A stretch of 64,000 nucleotides of DNA, taken from assembly GCF_030269325.1 (NCBI RefSeq), contig NZ_BSTD01000005.1:515391-579390 (forward strand). The letters are read 5' to 3'. This document shows positions 18,831 to 27,130 of the stretch, in pieces (positions within the stretch are counted from its first letter, which is position 1; each line of letters opens with the position of its first letter). Below the pieces are notes generated by a model, which was given only the letters and a program-made list of their open reading frames with translations, searched no databases and was not told the DNA's origin. This DNA comes from Amycolatopsis sp. NBRC 101858 (lineage in GTDB: Bacteria; Actinomycetota; Actinomycetes; Mycobacteriales; Pseudonocardiaceae). Position numbers and translations under genes: made by a program.

Positions 18831-19691
18831 CTACATGTATTGGGCCGAGACGAGCTCGGCTTCGGTGATCAACCCGCCCGTGTCGGCGACCCGGAACAGC
18901 TGGGTCACGCGCACCAGGGCGCCGTCCGGCCGGTGGAGGGTCGCGACCGCGAGGATCGAGCCGTCCGGCTTGATCTGCGTGTCGGCCTCCTGGACGTCGA
19001 TGGCGTCCATCGAGCTCCACGTGCGGACCAGCTCACCGGCCGCGCCGTCGGCCAGCGACGGGCTCAGCAGCGCGAGCGCGCCCGTCGAGTCCCGGGCGAT
19101 GGCGGCGTAGAAGTCCTTGACCGCCTGGATCTTCCGGGCCGCGCTGCGCGCGTCGGCGGCGGTGTCCGGCACCGCCGCCGCGGTGGCGGGCGCGGCCTGG
19201 GTCCGGGGACCGCCGGTGGTCGACTCGTCGGCCGACGGCGCGCCGCCGGAGTGCGTGCCCGAGGTCGGGGCGCTGCGCTGCTCGGGCGCGCCGCCGCCGG
19301 CCTGGTGCTGCGGGACGGCGAGGCCGCCGAGCTCCGCGGCACCGGTGAAGCCGGCGGGCGTGGACTGGCCGCCTTCGGACACCGCGCGGTGCGCGCTGGT
19401 CAGCATCGGCGCGGCGACCACCGCGCCGGCGACGAGCGCTCCGGCGGCGACGAGCCCGGCCAGCTTGGCGCGGCGGACGAACCGGCTCTCCGGTTCGTCG
19501 GTGTCTTCGGCCTGTGCCGGCTCGCGGACGGGTTCCGGGCGCGGCGGCAGGAACCTCTGCGGATCGCGGAAGACCTGCTCGAGATAGTCGCGGTCGGCAT
19601 CGCCGACGCCGTCGAGAATCTCGGCCGGGATCACGTCCTCGACGCGGACGGCGTTGGGTACCTCACGCCGTGTGCGCTGCCGATCAAGCAC
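18831..19691 (-). CDS. Single-TM protein with extracytoplasmic NTF2-like domain
   Basis: 286 residues: cytoplasmic N-terminus (about 1-75) with VEDVIPAEILDGVGDADRDY, one TM (about 80-98), an Ala/Gly/Pro-rich spacer, and a C-terminal domain (about 185-286) beginning KIQAVKDFYAAIARD that looks like an NTF2/SnoaL-type fold. The GTG start is supported by CGAGGA five bases upstream; longer upstream starts lack an RBS. The architecture resembles that of the next upstream membrane protein (TM, low-complexity spacer, C-terminal domain), so the two may act together at the envelope. No specific function is known. Confidence 0.7.
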   Translation of the reverse strand: MLDRQRTRREVPNAVRVEDVIPAEILDGVGDADRDYLEQVFRDPQRFLPPRPEPVREPAQAEDTDEPESRFVRRAKLAGLVAAGALVAGAVVAAPMLTSAHRAVSEGGQSTPAGFTGAAELGGLAVPQHQAGGGAPEQRSAPTSGTHSGGAPSADESTTGGPRTQAAPATAAAVPDTAADARSAARKIQAVKDFYAAIARDSTGALALLSPSLADGAAGELVRTWSSMDAIDVQEADTQIKPDGSILAVATLHRPDGALVRVTQLFRVADTGGLITEAELVSAQYM

Positions 19692-19951
19692 GAATGTCCT
19701 CGCTCTGGGGTTCCGGGGACGGTCGCTCGGCCGTTCGGCCGGGCTTCCGTTGGTCCGGATGGCCGACTCGTGGCCGGTTCCGGATCCGCTGTCGTCAGGT
19801 AACCCTGTGCGGACGGGCACCACCAGGCTCTGTCGCCGGAATGCCGTCGCGATACGACGAGCGGCAGCTTATGTCACCCACCCGGACCAGGGGTAACCGC
19901 TCGGCGCACCGCACGTGCATCGGAACGGGCGAACCGCACGTGCAGGGTTGG

Positions 19952-21340
19952 TTACTGGCCGTCAGCTGCGATCTTGTCGCCGTCCCCGAACGTCAGCGTG
20001 CGCTCCTCGATCGTCTTGGACCCGTCGGTGTGGGTGATCTCGACGGTGTTCACCGTGACGCCGCGCTGCTGGTCGATGCTGATCTTCCGGACCTCGAAGT
20101 ACGCGACGTCCGCGTACCGCTCGGCGAGGGCCTGCGGGCCCTGGTCGTGGAGCTCGCCGGTGGTCACCGCCGACGCCGCGGCGGGGTCGGTGGTGACGGT
20201 GTTGAAGAACTTCTCCGAGTTGTCGCCCATGGTCTGCGCGTCCGGCGGGAACGAGTACCACCAGGGCGGCTTGACCGGGGTTTCGCGCTGGGCGGGCGTG
20301 ACCGGGGGCTTCTGGGGCCGCGCGCTCGGCGTGGTCGTGCCGGACGTCTCCGAGTCGGTGGTGCCGCCGGTCCGCGGCGGCGCGGGGACGCCGTCGACGG
20401 GGCCCGCGCCACCGCCGCTGGTCCGGCCGGCCGGCTGGTCCACCGATGGGGTGCTGTCGTCCGGGCCCGGCGCGGAACCGCCCTGCCGGGACGGCGGCTC
20501 GGCCTCGCCGGTCGGGTCGATGAGGGTCGGCGCGCCCTGGTAGCCCGGCCACGCGCCCTGCACGGCCTGGTCCACCGGCGGCTTCCCGACCAGGTAGGAC
20601 CCGGCGAAGAGCAGCCCGACGACCACGGCGCCGGACGCGCCGGTGGCGAACCAGGCCGCCTTCTTCCACGTCTTGGGCGGGGTCACGGACGCGGGCACCG
20701 ACCCGATGGTGAAACCGCCGACGCCGAGCCCGTCGATCGGGGGAGCCGCGTAGATGCGGACGTCGTCGTCCTCCGGGTCCGTGCGGCGCGGCTGCGGGGT
20801 GGCCAGCGAGACGCGGGTGCGCCGCGCGGCCAGGTCGGCACGGGACGCGGGGCGCGACGGCGAGGTGTCCTCGACGTCGTCGGCCAGGGGGAGGCTGCCG
20901 TGCGACGCGGGGAACAGCGGGGGTGCGGGCCGCCGGTCGCGGGGCTGGGGCAGCGACGGCTGCGGGAGCGTGCCGGACATCGGCGGGAGCGGGTCCGCCG
21001 CGGATCCGTGCTGCGCGAGCGGGTTTGCTCCGGACCTCGGGTGCGCGAGGGGGCCTGCGCCGGACCTCGGCTGTGCGAACGGGTCGGCCTCGGAGCCGTG
21101 CTGCGCGAACGGGTCTGCCCCGAACCCCGCCTGAGCGAGGGGATCTGCCCCGGACCTCGGGTGCGCGAGGGGCAGGGACCCGGACACGGGCGGGTCGACC
21201 GGCGGCGGGCCGGCCGCGTGGCGCCGCCCGGCGCGGTTCTGGGACAGCGGGGGTGTCCAGCCGTCCGTGGTGCCGAGCCGGTGCCGCCCGGGATGCGCGG
21301 GCGCACTGCCGCGTCCGTGGAACTCCGTGCCGTGGGTCAT
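19952..21340 (-). CDS. Large single-TM protein with 10-residue repeats
   Basis: 462 residues. The cytoplasmic part (about 1-225) contains six degenerate 10-residue repeats around ADPxAQ (about residues 59-118) encoded by a 30-bp tandem DNA repeat. One TM lies at about 232-252 (GASGAVVVGLLFAGSYLVG). An extracytoplasmic Thr/Pro/Gly-rich spacer leads to a folded C-terminal domain (about 350-462) with alternating strands. The N-terminal half is disordered and may be a scaffold or phosphorylation target of the nearby Ser/Thr kinases; that is inference. No family is recognised. Confidence 0.65.
   Translation of the reverse strand: MTHGTEFHGRGSAPAHPGRHRLGTTDGWTPPLSQNRAGRRHAAGPPPVDPPVSGSLPLAHPRSGADPLAQAGFGADPFAQHGSEADPFAQPRSGAGPLAHPRSGANPLAQHGSAADPLPPMSGTLPQPSLPQPRDRRPAPPLFPASHGSLPLADDVEDTSPSRPASRADLAARRTRVSLATPQPRRTDPEDDDVRIYAAPPIDGLGVGGFTIGSVPASVTPPKTWKKAAWFATGASGAVVVGLLFAGSYLVGKPPVDQAVQGAWPGYQGAPTLIDPTGEAEPPSRQGGSAPGPDDSTPSVDQPAGRTSGGGAGPVDGVPAPPRTGGTTDSETSGTTTPSARPQKPPVTPAQRETPVKPPWWYSFPPDAQTMGDNSEKFFNTVTTDPAAASAVTTGELHDQGPQALAERYADVAYFEVRKISIDQQRGVTVNTVEITHTDGSKTIEERTLTFGDGDKIAADGQ
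20987..21166. repeat. Six copies of a 30-bp tandem repeat inside a coding region
   Basis: Six 30-bp units beginning GAGCGGGT or GAACGGGT run head to tail and keep the reading frame, giving a 10-residue repeat (core GSGADPLAQ on the coding minus strand). Units differ at several positions, so the array is old or under relaxed selection. It is the only obvious minisatellite in this protein. Confidence 0.8.
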
Positions 21341-21576
21341 GTCGGCTCGACCACCTGGCGGACCCGCCGTGACGCCGTCCGGCGGCAGGAGAACCCGATC
21401 GGAGCACCCTCACGAGCGGCTTCGCGTTCCGAATCCTGCGCAGATGCACGCGCATGCGAGACTGGGCGCGCGGGGCCGGTGCCCCCGCGCGCCTCCCGGG
21501 CTTCGCCCGACCCAGACGCAAGGGTCCTCACGGCGTCAACCCTAGGAGCATCCGGCGTAGAAAGTCGCCCCCAAAC

Positions 21577-21589
21577 CTGCAAGTTGCAG
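21577..21589. promoter_or_regulatory. Palindrome in a 335-base gene-free gap
   Basis: The gap 21341-21675 holds no convincing gene. It contains the perfect palindrome CTGCAA-G-TTGCAG, which extends outward as AACC...GGTT with a 2-base bulge, and 10 bases further right a CGGTCG-N4-CGACCG hairpin (21600-21615). These look like an operator and a small hairpin upstream of the repeat-bearing membrane protein gene. The cognate regulator is unknown. Confidence 0.35.
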
Positions 21590-21675
21590 AGGTTTCACTC
21601 GGTCGGGCGCGACCGAAAGGGGGAAAGTGACGCTACGAAATCTCACCCAGCGCCATCAGTCCAGCTCAGCGGGTT

Positions 21676-21990
21676 TCAGCCGCCGGTGCGATAACGGTCA
21701 CGGGTGGACTGCAGCGCTTTCGTCGCCACCACGCCGCTACCCGCCGCGACGAGAATCGCCACGATGTCGAGCGTCGGTCCCCCGGCCGTGAGCAACCAGG
21801 CGAACAGCGAAGCCGCGGTCGTACCGCCGGCAACGGCCCAGCGGCCGCGCACGTACTGCGCGACCGGCGCGCCACCGGCCCGCTTACCCGCCGCGTTGTT
21901 CAGCATCGCCAGATACCCCACATGGCCCAGCGCGGCCAGCACGCTCGCGAGCGCGACGATGACGGCGATGAGGTTCACGAGCCAGTCCAT
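21676..21990 (-). CDS. Small membrane protein, three or four TM
   Basis: A 104-residue protein with hydrophobic segments at about 3-25, 50-68 and 74-92 and a short basic connecting loop (NNAAGKRAGGAPV). The ATG (MDWLVNLIAVIV) is preferred to a GTG two codons upstream. No named domain is recognised. It lies upstream-adjacent to a chorismate mutase gene on the same strand. Confidence 0.6.
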   Translation of the reverse strand: MDWLVNLIAVIVALASVLAALGHVGYLAMLNNAAGKRAGGAPVAQYVRGRWAVAGGTTAASLFAWLLTAGGPTLDIVAILVAAGSGVVATKALQSTRDRYRTGG

Positions 21991-22054
21991 GACCACAGTC
22001 TGCCCGTAGCCGGGGCGCCGGTGCCTCAGGGAAGACCCGGAATTCGGACAACCG

Positions 22055-22351
22055 TTACCGGCCCAGCCTGCCGCGGCCGAGGTTCAGCAGCGCCATGGCC
22101 AGCTGACGGCCGTCGGGGCCCAGTTCGCGGTAGCGCGCGAGGACGTCCATCTCGCGGTTGTAGACGATGCGCGTGCCGCCGGCGGCCATCCGCGCGGCCC
22201 CGATCGTCTTGGACACCTCGACCCGGCGTTTCACCAGCCGCAGGATCTCCTTGTCCAGCCAGTCGATCTCCTGCCGGAGCGACGCGATGTCGTCCCCGGC
22301 CGGGGTGTCCTCGGCGGGCTGGCCGTCGGCGTTCGTCGCTTGTGCGTTCAT
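22055..22351 (-). CDS. Chorismate mutase, AroQ type
   Basis: A 98-residue monofunctional chorismate mutase that converts chorismate to prephenate for Phe/Tyr synthesis. The AroQ fold is evident from IASLRQEIDWLDKEILRLVK, RRVEVSKTIGAAR, and the later YNREMDVLARYREL helix; the Arg and Lys residues of the active site are present. No signal peptide is seen, so it should be the cytoplasmic form. The start is fixed by GGAAGAGGT upstream of MNAQAT; a longer upstream frame has a Pro-rich tail without RBS and is not preferred. Confidence 0.85.
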   Translation of the reverse strand: MNAQATNADGQPAEDTPAGDDIASLRQEIDWLDKEILRLVKRRVEVSKTIGAARMAAGGTRIVYNREMDVLARYRELGPDGRQLAMALLNLGRGRLGR

Positions 22352-22510
22352 CGGGACCTCTTCCTTGAAGCCCGGATCCGGCCCCAGGGACGGCGACAGC
22401 CCCGGGTCCGTGGACTCCGGGGCTGGCGGTGATGGCGGTTCGGGCACTACGCGATCACGGGAGCCGGAGTCCGGGTCCCGTAAAAAAATCGCTCTGCGTG
22501 CCGCATGGGT

Positions 22511-22936
22511 TCAGTATGGCACAGCCGTGCCGGGCCGCTCCCGGAACGAGCGCACCCTGGCATGAACGAAGAGGCTCACCGCGAGCCAGAAGATCGGGAA
22601 GGCCGGCCAGAAGACGCCGGCGCCCAGCACCGCCCAGCGGACGATCGCCACGACCGCGATCGCGACCACCACGGCGAGGTGCAGGCGCAGCGCGGGGTGC
22701 CGCCGCAGCGCGGCCCGGGTCAACGGGAAGCCGGGGCGGGCCGGCGCGGGCCGCGGCAGGTCGGCGGTGAGCGTGCCCAGTTCGTCGGTGAACCGGGCGG
22801 CGTAGACGTGGGTGAGGCGCTCTTCGACCTCTTCGAGGGTGAGCCGGCCTTCGGAGCCGGCGGTCTGGACGGCGGTGGCGACGCGTTCGCGATCGGCGTC
22901 GGCGGCCCGGATGCGGGCGGTGCGGTTGTCTTCCAT
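22511..22936 (-). CDS. DUF1707 (SHOCT-like) domain membrane protein
   Basis: A 141-residue protein. The N-terminal DUF1707 segment is clear: IRAADADRERVATAVQTA then GSEGRLTLEEVEERL and ARFTDELGTLTADLP. Two TM segments follow (about 87-108 and 111-131). Such proteins are widespread small membrane proteins of actinomycetes with unknown biochemical role. ATG 22936 (MEDNRT) is used; an upstream ATG adds an unconserved basic extension. It is divergent from pcrA. Confidence 0.78.
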   Translation of the reverse strand: MEDNRTARIRAADADRERVATAVQTAGSEGRLTLEEVEERLTHVYAARFTDELGTLTADLPRPAPARPGFPLTRAALRRHPALRLHLAVVVAIAVVAIVRWAVLGAGVFWPAFPIFWLAVSLFVHARVRSFRERPGTAVPY

Positions 22937-23044
22937 GCCAACCGATGCTCCGCGCGGCGGGCCCGCGGCGCGTCGGGCGCCAGGCGACATCTCCGGCTAC
23001 GCCTGGCGCGGTAGCCCACCCGCCCGGGGTAGCGTGGACAGACG

Positions 23045-25465
23045 ATGGACACCCTCTTCGATCTCCCCGCCGAGACCCCCGCGCGCAAGCCCGCTTCCGG
23101 CGGGCAGGCCGATCTGCTCGACGACCTGAACCCGTCCCAGCGCGAAGCCGTCACCCACGCCGGTGGCCCGCTGCTGGTGGTCGCGGGCGCGGGATCGGGC
23201 AAGACCCGGGTGCTGACCCGCCGGATCGCCTACCTGCTCGGGCAACGCCGCGTGCACCCCGGCGAAATCATGGCGATCACGTTCACGAACAAGGCTGCCG
23301 CCGAGATGCGCGACCGCGTCGCCGCGCTCGTCGGCCGCCGCGCGAACGCGATGTGGGTGTCCACGTTCCACTCGATGTGCGTGCGGATCCTGCGCCGGGA
23401 AGCCAAGACGCTGGACATGTCGTCGAGCTTCTCGATCTACGACTCGGACGACACCAAGCGGCTGATCACCTTGGTGGCGCGGGATCTGGACATCGACCCG
23501 AAGCGCTACGCGGCCCGCACCTTGGCCATCCACATCTCGAACCTGAAGAACGAGCTCGTCGATCCCGACGAGGCGTCGGCGAACGCGGCCAACGACCTCG
23601 AGCGCCGCGTCGCCGAGGTCTACGTCGAGTACCAGCGGCGGCTGAACCAGGCCAACGCCTTCGACTTCGACGACCTCATCATGCGCACGGTCTCGCTGCT
23701 GCAGGCGTTCCCGGACGTCGCCGAGTACTACCGGCGGCGCTTCCGCCACGTGCTGGTCGACGAGTACCAGGACACGAACCACGCGCAGTACACCCTGGTC
23801 CGCGAGCTGGCCGGGACCACGCCGAACGAGTCGGGCGTCGAGCCGGCCGAGCTGGTCGTCGTCGGTGACGCGGACCAGTCGATCTACGCCTTCCGCGGCG
23901 CGACGATCCGGAACATCGAAGAGTTCGAGCGGGACTTCCCGAACGCGCACACCATCCTGCTGGAGCAGAACTACCGCTCCACGCAGACGATCCTGTCCGC
24001 GGCCAACGCCGTCATCGAGCGGAACCCGAACCGCCGTGCGAAGCGGCTGTGGACGGACTCGGGCGACGGCGAGAAGATCGTCGGCTACGTCGCGGACAAC
24101 GACCACGACGAAGCCGCGTTCGTCGCGGGCGAGATCGACGCGCTGGCGGAGAAGGGCGAAGCCGACTACTCGGACGTCGCCGTCTTCTACCGCACCAACA
24201 ACCAGTCCCGCGTGTTCGAAGAGATCTTCATCCGGCTCGGCCTGCCGTACAAGGTCGTCGGCGGCGTGCGGTTCTACGAGCGGCGCGAAGTCCGCGACAT
24301 GATCGCGTACCTGCGCGTGCTGGCGAACCCGGAGGACACGGTCAGCCTGCGGCGCGTGCTGAACGTGCCCAAGCGCGGCATCGGCGACCGCGCGGAAGCC
24401 GTCGTGGCGACGCACGCCGAGCGCGAGCGGATCTCGTTCGCGGCCGCGCTGCGGGACGCCGTCGAGGGCAAGGTGCCGCTGCTGAACCCGCGCTCGGTCA
24501 AGGCGATCGGCGGGTTCGTCGGGCTGCTCGACGAACTGGGCGACCTGATCACTTCCGGCGCCGAGGTCCACGACGTCCTCGAAGCCGTGCTGGACAAGAC
24601 CGGTTACCGCATCGAGCTCGAGGAGTCGGACGACCCGCAGGACCACACGCGCGTCGAGAACCTCGACGAGCTCGTCACGGTGGCGCGGGAGTTCACCGAG
24701 ATCACCGCCGAGGTCGTCGCGGACGAGAACGCCGAGCTGGTCGTGGAGCCCGGGGTGCCGGCGCCGGGGTCGCTGCCCGCGTTCCTCGAACGCGTGTCGC
24801 TGGTGGCGGACGCCGACTCGGTGCCCTCTCCGGACGGTGGCGAGGAAGGCGACGGCGGCGCGGGCGTGGTCACGCTGATGACCGTCCACACCGCGAAGGG
24901 CCTGGAGTACCCGGTGGTGTTCTGCACGGGCTGGGAGGACGGCGTCTTCCCGCACATGCGTGCCTTGGGCGACCCGACCGAGCTGGCCGAGGAACGGCGG
25001 CTGGCGTACGTCGCGATCACGCGGGCGCGCAAGCGGTTGTACGTCTCGCGCGCGATCACGCGGTCGGCTTGGGGCCAGCCGTCGATGAACCCGGCTTCGC
25101 GGTTCCTCGACGAGCTGCCGGGCGACCTCGTCGACTGGCGGCGGCTGGAGCCGTCCAGCGCCGGCTTCGGCTTCGGGTCCGGTTCGCGCGGCGGCGGCAC
25201 TCCGCGGGCGGCGACGACGTGGGGTGGCAGGCGGTCTTCTTCGCCGTCTTCCTCTTCGGGGACGCCGTCGTTCGGCAAGGGCTGGAAGGACACCGTGGCG
25301 CTGAAGCTGGACGTCGGCGACCGCGTCAGCCACGACAAGTACGGCCTGGGCACGGTGATCTCGTGCGACGGCGTCGGCCCGCGCGCCACGGCGACGATCG
25401 ACTTCGGCGCGGCCGGCAAGGTCCGCCTGATGCTGATCGGCAGCGTGCCGATGGTGAAGCTGTAA
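23045..25465 (+). CDS. pcrA: ATP-dependent DNA helicase PcrA/UvrD
   Basis: An 806-residue SF1A 3'-5' helicase of DNA repair and replication. Motifs in order: Q motif LNPSQREAV, Walker A AGAGSGKTRVL, motif Ia ITFTNKAAAEM, Walker B DEYQDTNHAQY, motif III GDADQSIYAFRGA, motif IV QNYRSTQTIL, motif V TVHTAKGLEYPVVF and motif VI AYVAITRARKRLY. The C-terminal Tudor-like segment (GDRVSHDKYGLGTVI) that binds RNA polymerase is also present. The ATG follows a TAGCGT -10-like element by nine bases. Position relative to the M23 peptidase and sucCD matches Mycobacterium. Confidence 0.97.
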   Translation: MDTLFDLPAETPARKPASGGQADLLDDLNPSQREAVTHAGGPLLVVAGAGSGKTRVLTRRIAYLLGQRRVHPGEIMAITFTNKAAAEMRDRVAALVGRRANAMWVSTFHSMCVRILRREAKTLDMSSSFSIYDSDDTKRLITLVARDLDIDPKRYAARTLAIHISNLKNELVDPDEASANAANDLERRVAEVYVEYQRRLNQANAFDFDDLIMRTVSLLQAFPDVAEYYRRRFRHVLVDEYQDTNHAQYTLVRELAGTTPNESGVEPAELVVVGDADQSIYAFRGATIRNIEEFERDFPNAHTILLEQNYRSTQTILSAANAVIERNPNRRAKRLWTDSGDGEKIVGYVADNDHDEAAFVAGEIDALAEKGEADYSDVAVFYRTNNQSRVFEEIFIRLGLPYKVVGGVRFYERREVRDMIAYLRVLANPEDTVSLRRVLNVPKRGIGDRAEAVVATHAERERISFAAALRDAVEGKVPLLNPRSVKAIGGFVGLLDELGDLITSGAEVHDVLEAVLDKTGYRIELEESDDPQDHTRVENLDELVTVAREFTEITAEVVADENAELVVEPGVPAPGSLPAFLERVSLVADADSVPSPDGGEEGDGGAGVVTLMTVHTAKGLEYPVVFCTGWEDGVFPHMRALGDPTELAEERRLAYVAITRARKRLYVSRAITRSAWGQPSMNPASRFLDELPGDLVDWRRLEPSSAGFGFGSGSRGGGTPRAATTWGGRRSSSPSSSSGTPSFGKGWKDTVALKLDVGDRVSHDKYGLGTVISCDGVGPRATATIDFGAAGKVRLMLIGSVPMVKL

Positions 25466-25482
25466 CACCCGTCCGAGTGAAC

Positions 25483-25511
25483 CCGGCGGCGATCTCAGCG
25501 ATCGCCGCCGG
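25483..25511 (+). terminator. Hairpin after pcrA
   Basis: A perfect 12-bp stem (CCGGCGGCGATC with GATCGCCGCCGG) with a 5-base loop begins 18 bases after the pcrA stop. It isolates pcrA from the SOS-controlled gene downstream. No U tract. Confidence 0.7.
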
Positions 25512-25547
25512 AATCGTCGTACCCCACCGGTAGAACGGACCCCGCAG

Positions 25548-25563
25548 TCGAACACGAGTTCGA
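25548..25563 (+). promoter_or_regulatory. Perfect LexA/SOS box
   Basis: TCGAAC-ACGA-GTTCGA matches the actinobacterial LexA consensus TCGAAC-N4-GTTCGA at all twelve positions. It lies 18 bases before the GTG of a small Cys-containing protein and 11 bases after a TAGAAC -10-like hexamer (25531-25536), a good place to block transcription. The other perfect box in this window precedes imuA'. Confidence 0.85.
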
Positions 25564-25581
25564 CGGAGGGGGTAGTGCGGT

Positions 25582-25968
25582 GTGGACGCGGTGCTGTTTC
25601 ACCTGTTGGCCGAAGGGGTACAAAAATACCTGCGAGGAGTCCTGGGGTCGGTGGTTCCGGATCGGGGTCCGGGCCCTTCGGGGGCTTCAGGAATTCCTTC
25701 GCATGCGGGAGCGGAGGCGTGCCGGCTGGCCGCCGCCTGGCGAGCGCTGCTCAGGCAGCACGAGCTCGGAGCGGACGGGCGATGTGTCACCTGCGGCCGG
25801 GGACGCCGCTGGACGACACGTCGAGCCGCGCGTGTCCGCTCCGCGGGGGGCGCAGGGGGAGCTGTGCCCTGGGGCTGGTTGCCGGTCCGGAGGTCCGCGG
25901 ACCTGTGCACGGTGTGGCAGGTCGCGGTGGCGTACTTCGTCCGGCGCTTGCCGGGCGGGCAGCGTTAG
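25582..25968 (+). CDS. Small SOS-controlled protein with Cys pairs
   Basis: A 128-residue protein starting MDAVLFHLLAEGVQKY. The middle has CVTCGRGRRW and a later Cys in ADLCTVWQVAVAYFVRR, a pattern like a degenerate zinc ribbon found in small actinomycete proteins. No membrane segment or signal is convincing. The GTG is supported by GGAGGGGG nine or so bases upstream. A perfect LexA box precedes it and a terminator isolates it from pcrA, so DNA-damage induction is the best clue to its role. Function is unknown. Confidence 0.65.
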   Translation: MDAVLFHLLAEGVQKYLRGVLGSVVPDRGPGPSGASGIPSHAGAEACRLAAAWRALLRQHELGADGRCVTCGRGRRWTTRRAARVRSAGGAGGAVPWGWLPVRRSADLCTVWQVAVAYFVRRLPGGQR

Positions 25969-26302
25969 CCGTTTCCGGGCGCTGAGGCGCTTTCCGGCGG
26001 CTTCTGCGGGGCCGAGGGTGATCTCGGGTGCCCCGAGGGGCGTCGAGCAGCCTGGAGGGCTCTCGATCGCCGATGCGGTTCACGGCTCTGCTGCGAGCGG
26101 GATCCGCCGCGCTTGGTCTGTTTTCGAGACCGTGGTCCGTGGCTTCCTGCCGGTGGCAGGCGATCGCGCTCGGACTGCCGCGGTCTCCCGGCCGGAGCGG
26201 ATGTCCGCTCGAGTGAGGGGCGCCTTCGGCCCTCAGCCGCGGATCATGGCTCTACAGCCGGGTTTCCCGGTGCTCGTGGATCACCGGGGTGAAGCGAACG
26301 GA
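25969..26302. other. 334-base gap, no gene seen
   Basis: No reading frame here has an RBS, recognisable motif or convincing composition. It lies between a plus-strand gene and the stop of the convergent M23 peptidase. A short CCGGG-TTT-CCCGG hairpin at 26258-26270 could end the peptidase transcript. Confidence 0.5.
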
Positions 26303-27130
26303 TCAGATGACGATGCCGCGAGCGGCCAGCCAGGGCCGGGGGTCGATCTTCTTGGTGCCGTTCTGCCACACCTCGAAGTGCAGGTGCGGGCCGGTGCTCT
26401 GGCCGCGGTTGCCGATCTCGGCGATCTGCTGGCCGCACTTGACCTTCTGCCCCTCCTTGACGGAGAAGCTGTTCATGTGGCCGTAGACCTGGATCGTGCC
26501 GTCGTCGAGCTGCACCCGCACCCAGAGGCCGAAGCCGCTGGCGGGGCCGGCGTCGATCACGGTGCCGTCGGAGGCGGCGTAGATCGGGGTGCCGATCGAG
26601 TTGGCGATGTCGATGCCGAGGTGGCTCGTGCCCCACCGGGCACCGAAGCCCGAGGTGAAGGTGCCGTGGGCCGGCAGGCAGGTCTTGGGGCGAGCGGCTT
26701 CTTCGGCGGCCTTCTTGGCGGCGTCGGCTTCACGCTGCTCACGGGCCTGCGTGATGGAAGCGCTGTCGGAAAGCTTGGCGGCCTCGGCGGAGGCGTCGAC
26801 GGCGTGGCCGGTCGGCAGGAGCTCCGGGGCGCCCCCGGTGCCCGCACCTCCCGCGGTGAGCGACGCGCTGGCGTCGTGGCTGTTGGCCAGCGGGGTGTAG
26901 GCGGCGTCGGAGTCGGTGACTGTCTTGAGGGTCGAGCCCGCAGCGGCGGCAGCGAACGCACCGGCAGCGACCGCGGCGACCACGACCCGGCCACGAAGGG
27001 CCGAGGAGGGCGGGGCGATGCGGTGCGCACCCCGGACACGAACGACTGCACCTTCGAGTGCGTCCTTCAGTGCCGGGGAAGGAGCTTGGCCGCCGGGGGA
27101 GCGGTGTGAAGCCAAGACAGGGCCTTCCAT
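26303..27130 (-). CDS. M23-family cell-wall endopeptidase
   Basis: A 275-residue protein with an N-terminal basic segment, one hydrophobic helix (about 47-66, VVVAAVAAGAFAAAAAG) as signal anchor, an Ala/Glu-rich helical linker (about 110-150) and a C-terminal lysostaphin-like domain (about 155-270). Zinc ligands are in SHLGIDIANS (His, Asp) and GPHLHFEVW (HxH). It should cut peptidoglycan cross-links during growth or division. ATG 27130 gives this layout; upstream in-frame sequence has no better start. The same gene sits between pcrA and sucC in Mycobacterium, which supports orthology. Confidence 0.88.
   Translation of the reverse strand: MEGPVLASHRSPGGQAPSPALKDALEGAVVRVRGAHRIAPPSSALRGRVVVAAVAAGAFAAAAAGSTLKTVTDSDAAYTPLANSHDASASLTAGGAGTGGAPELLPTGHAVDASAEAAKLSDSASITQAREQREADAAKKAAEEAARPKTCLPAHGTFTSGFGARWGTSHLGIDIANSIGTPIYAASDGTVIDAGPASGFGLWVRVQLDDGTIQVYGHMNSFSVKEGQKVKCGQQIAEIGNRGQSTGPHLHFEVWQNGTKKIDPRPWLAARGIVI

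Noticed and set aside
20987..21166. CRISPR-like array because of regular 30-bp repeats.
   Set aside because: The units are contiguous without spacers and encode an in-frame decapeptide repeat.
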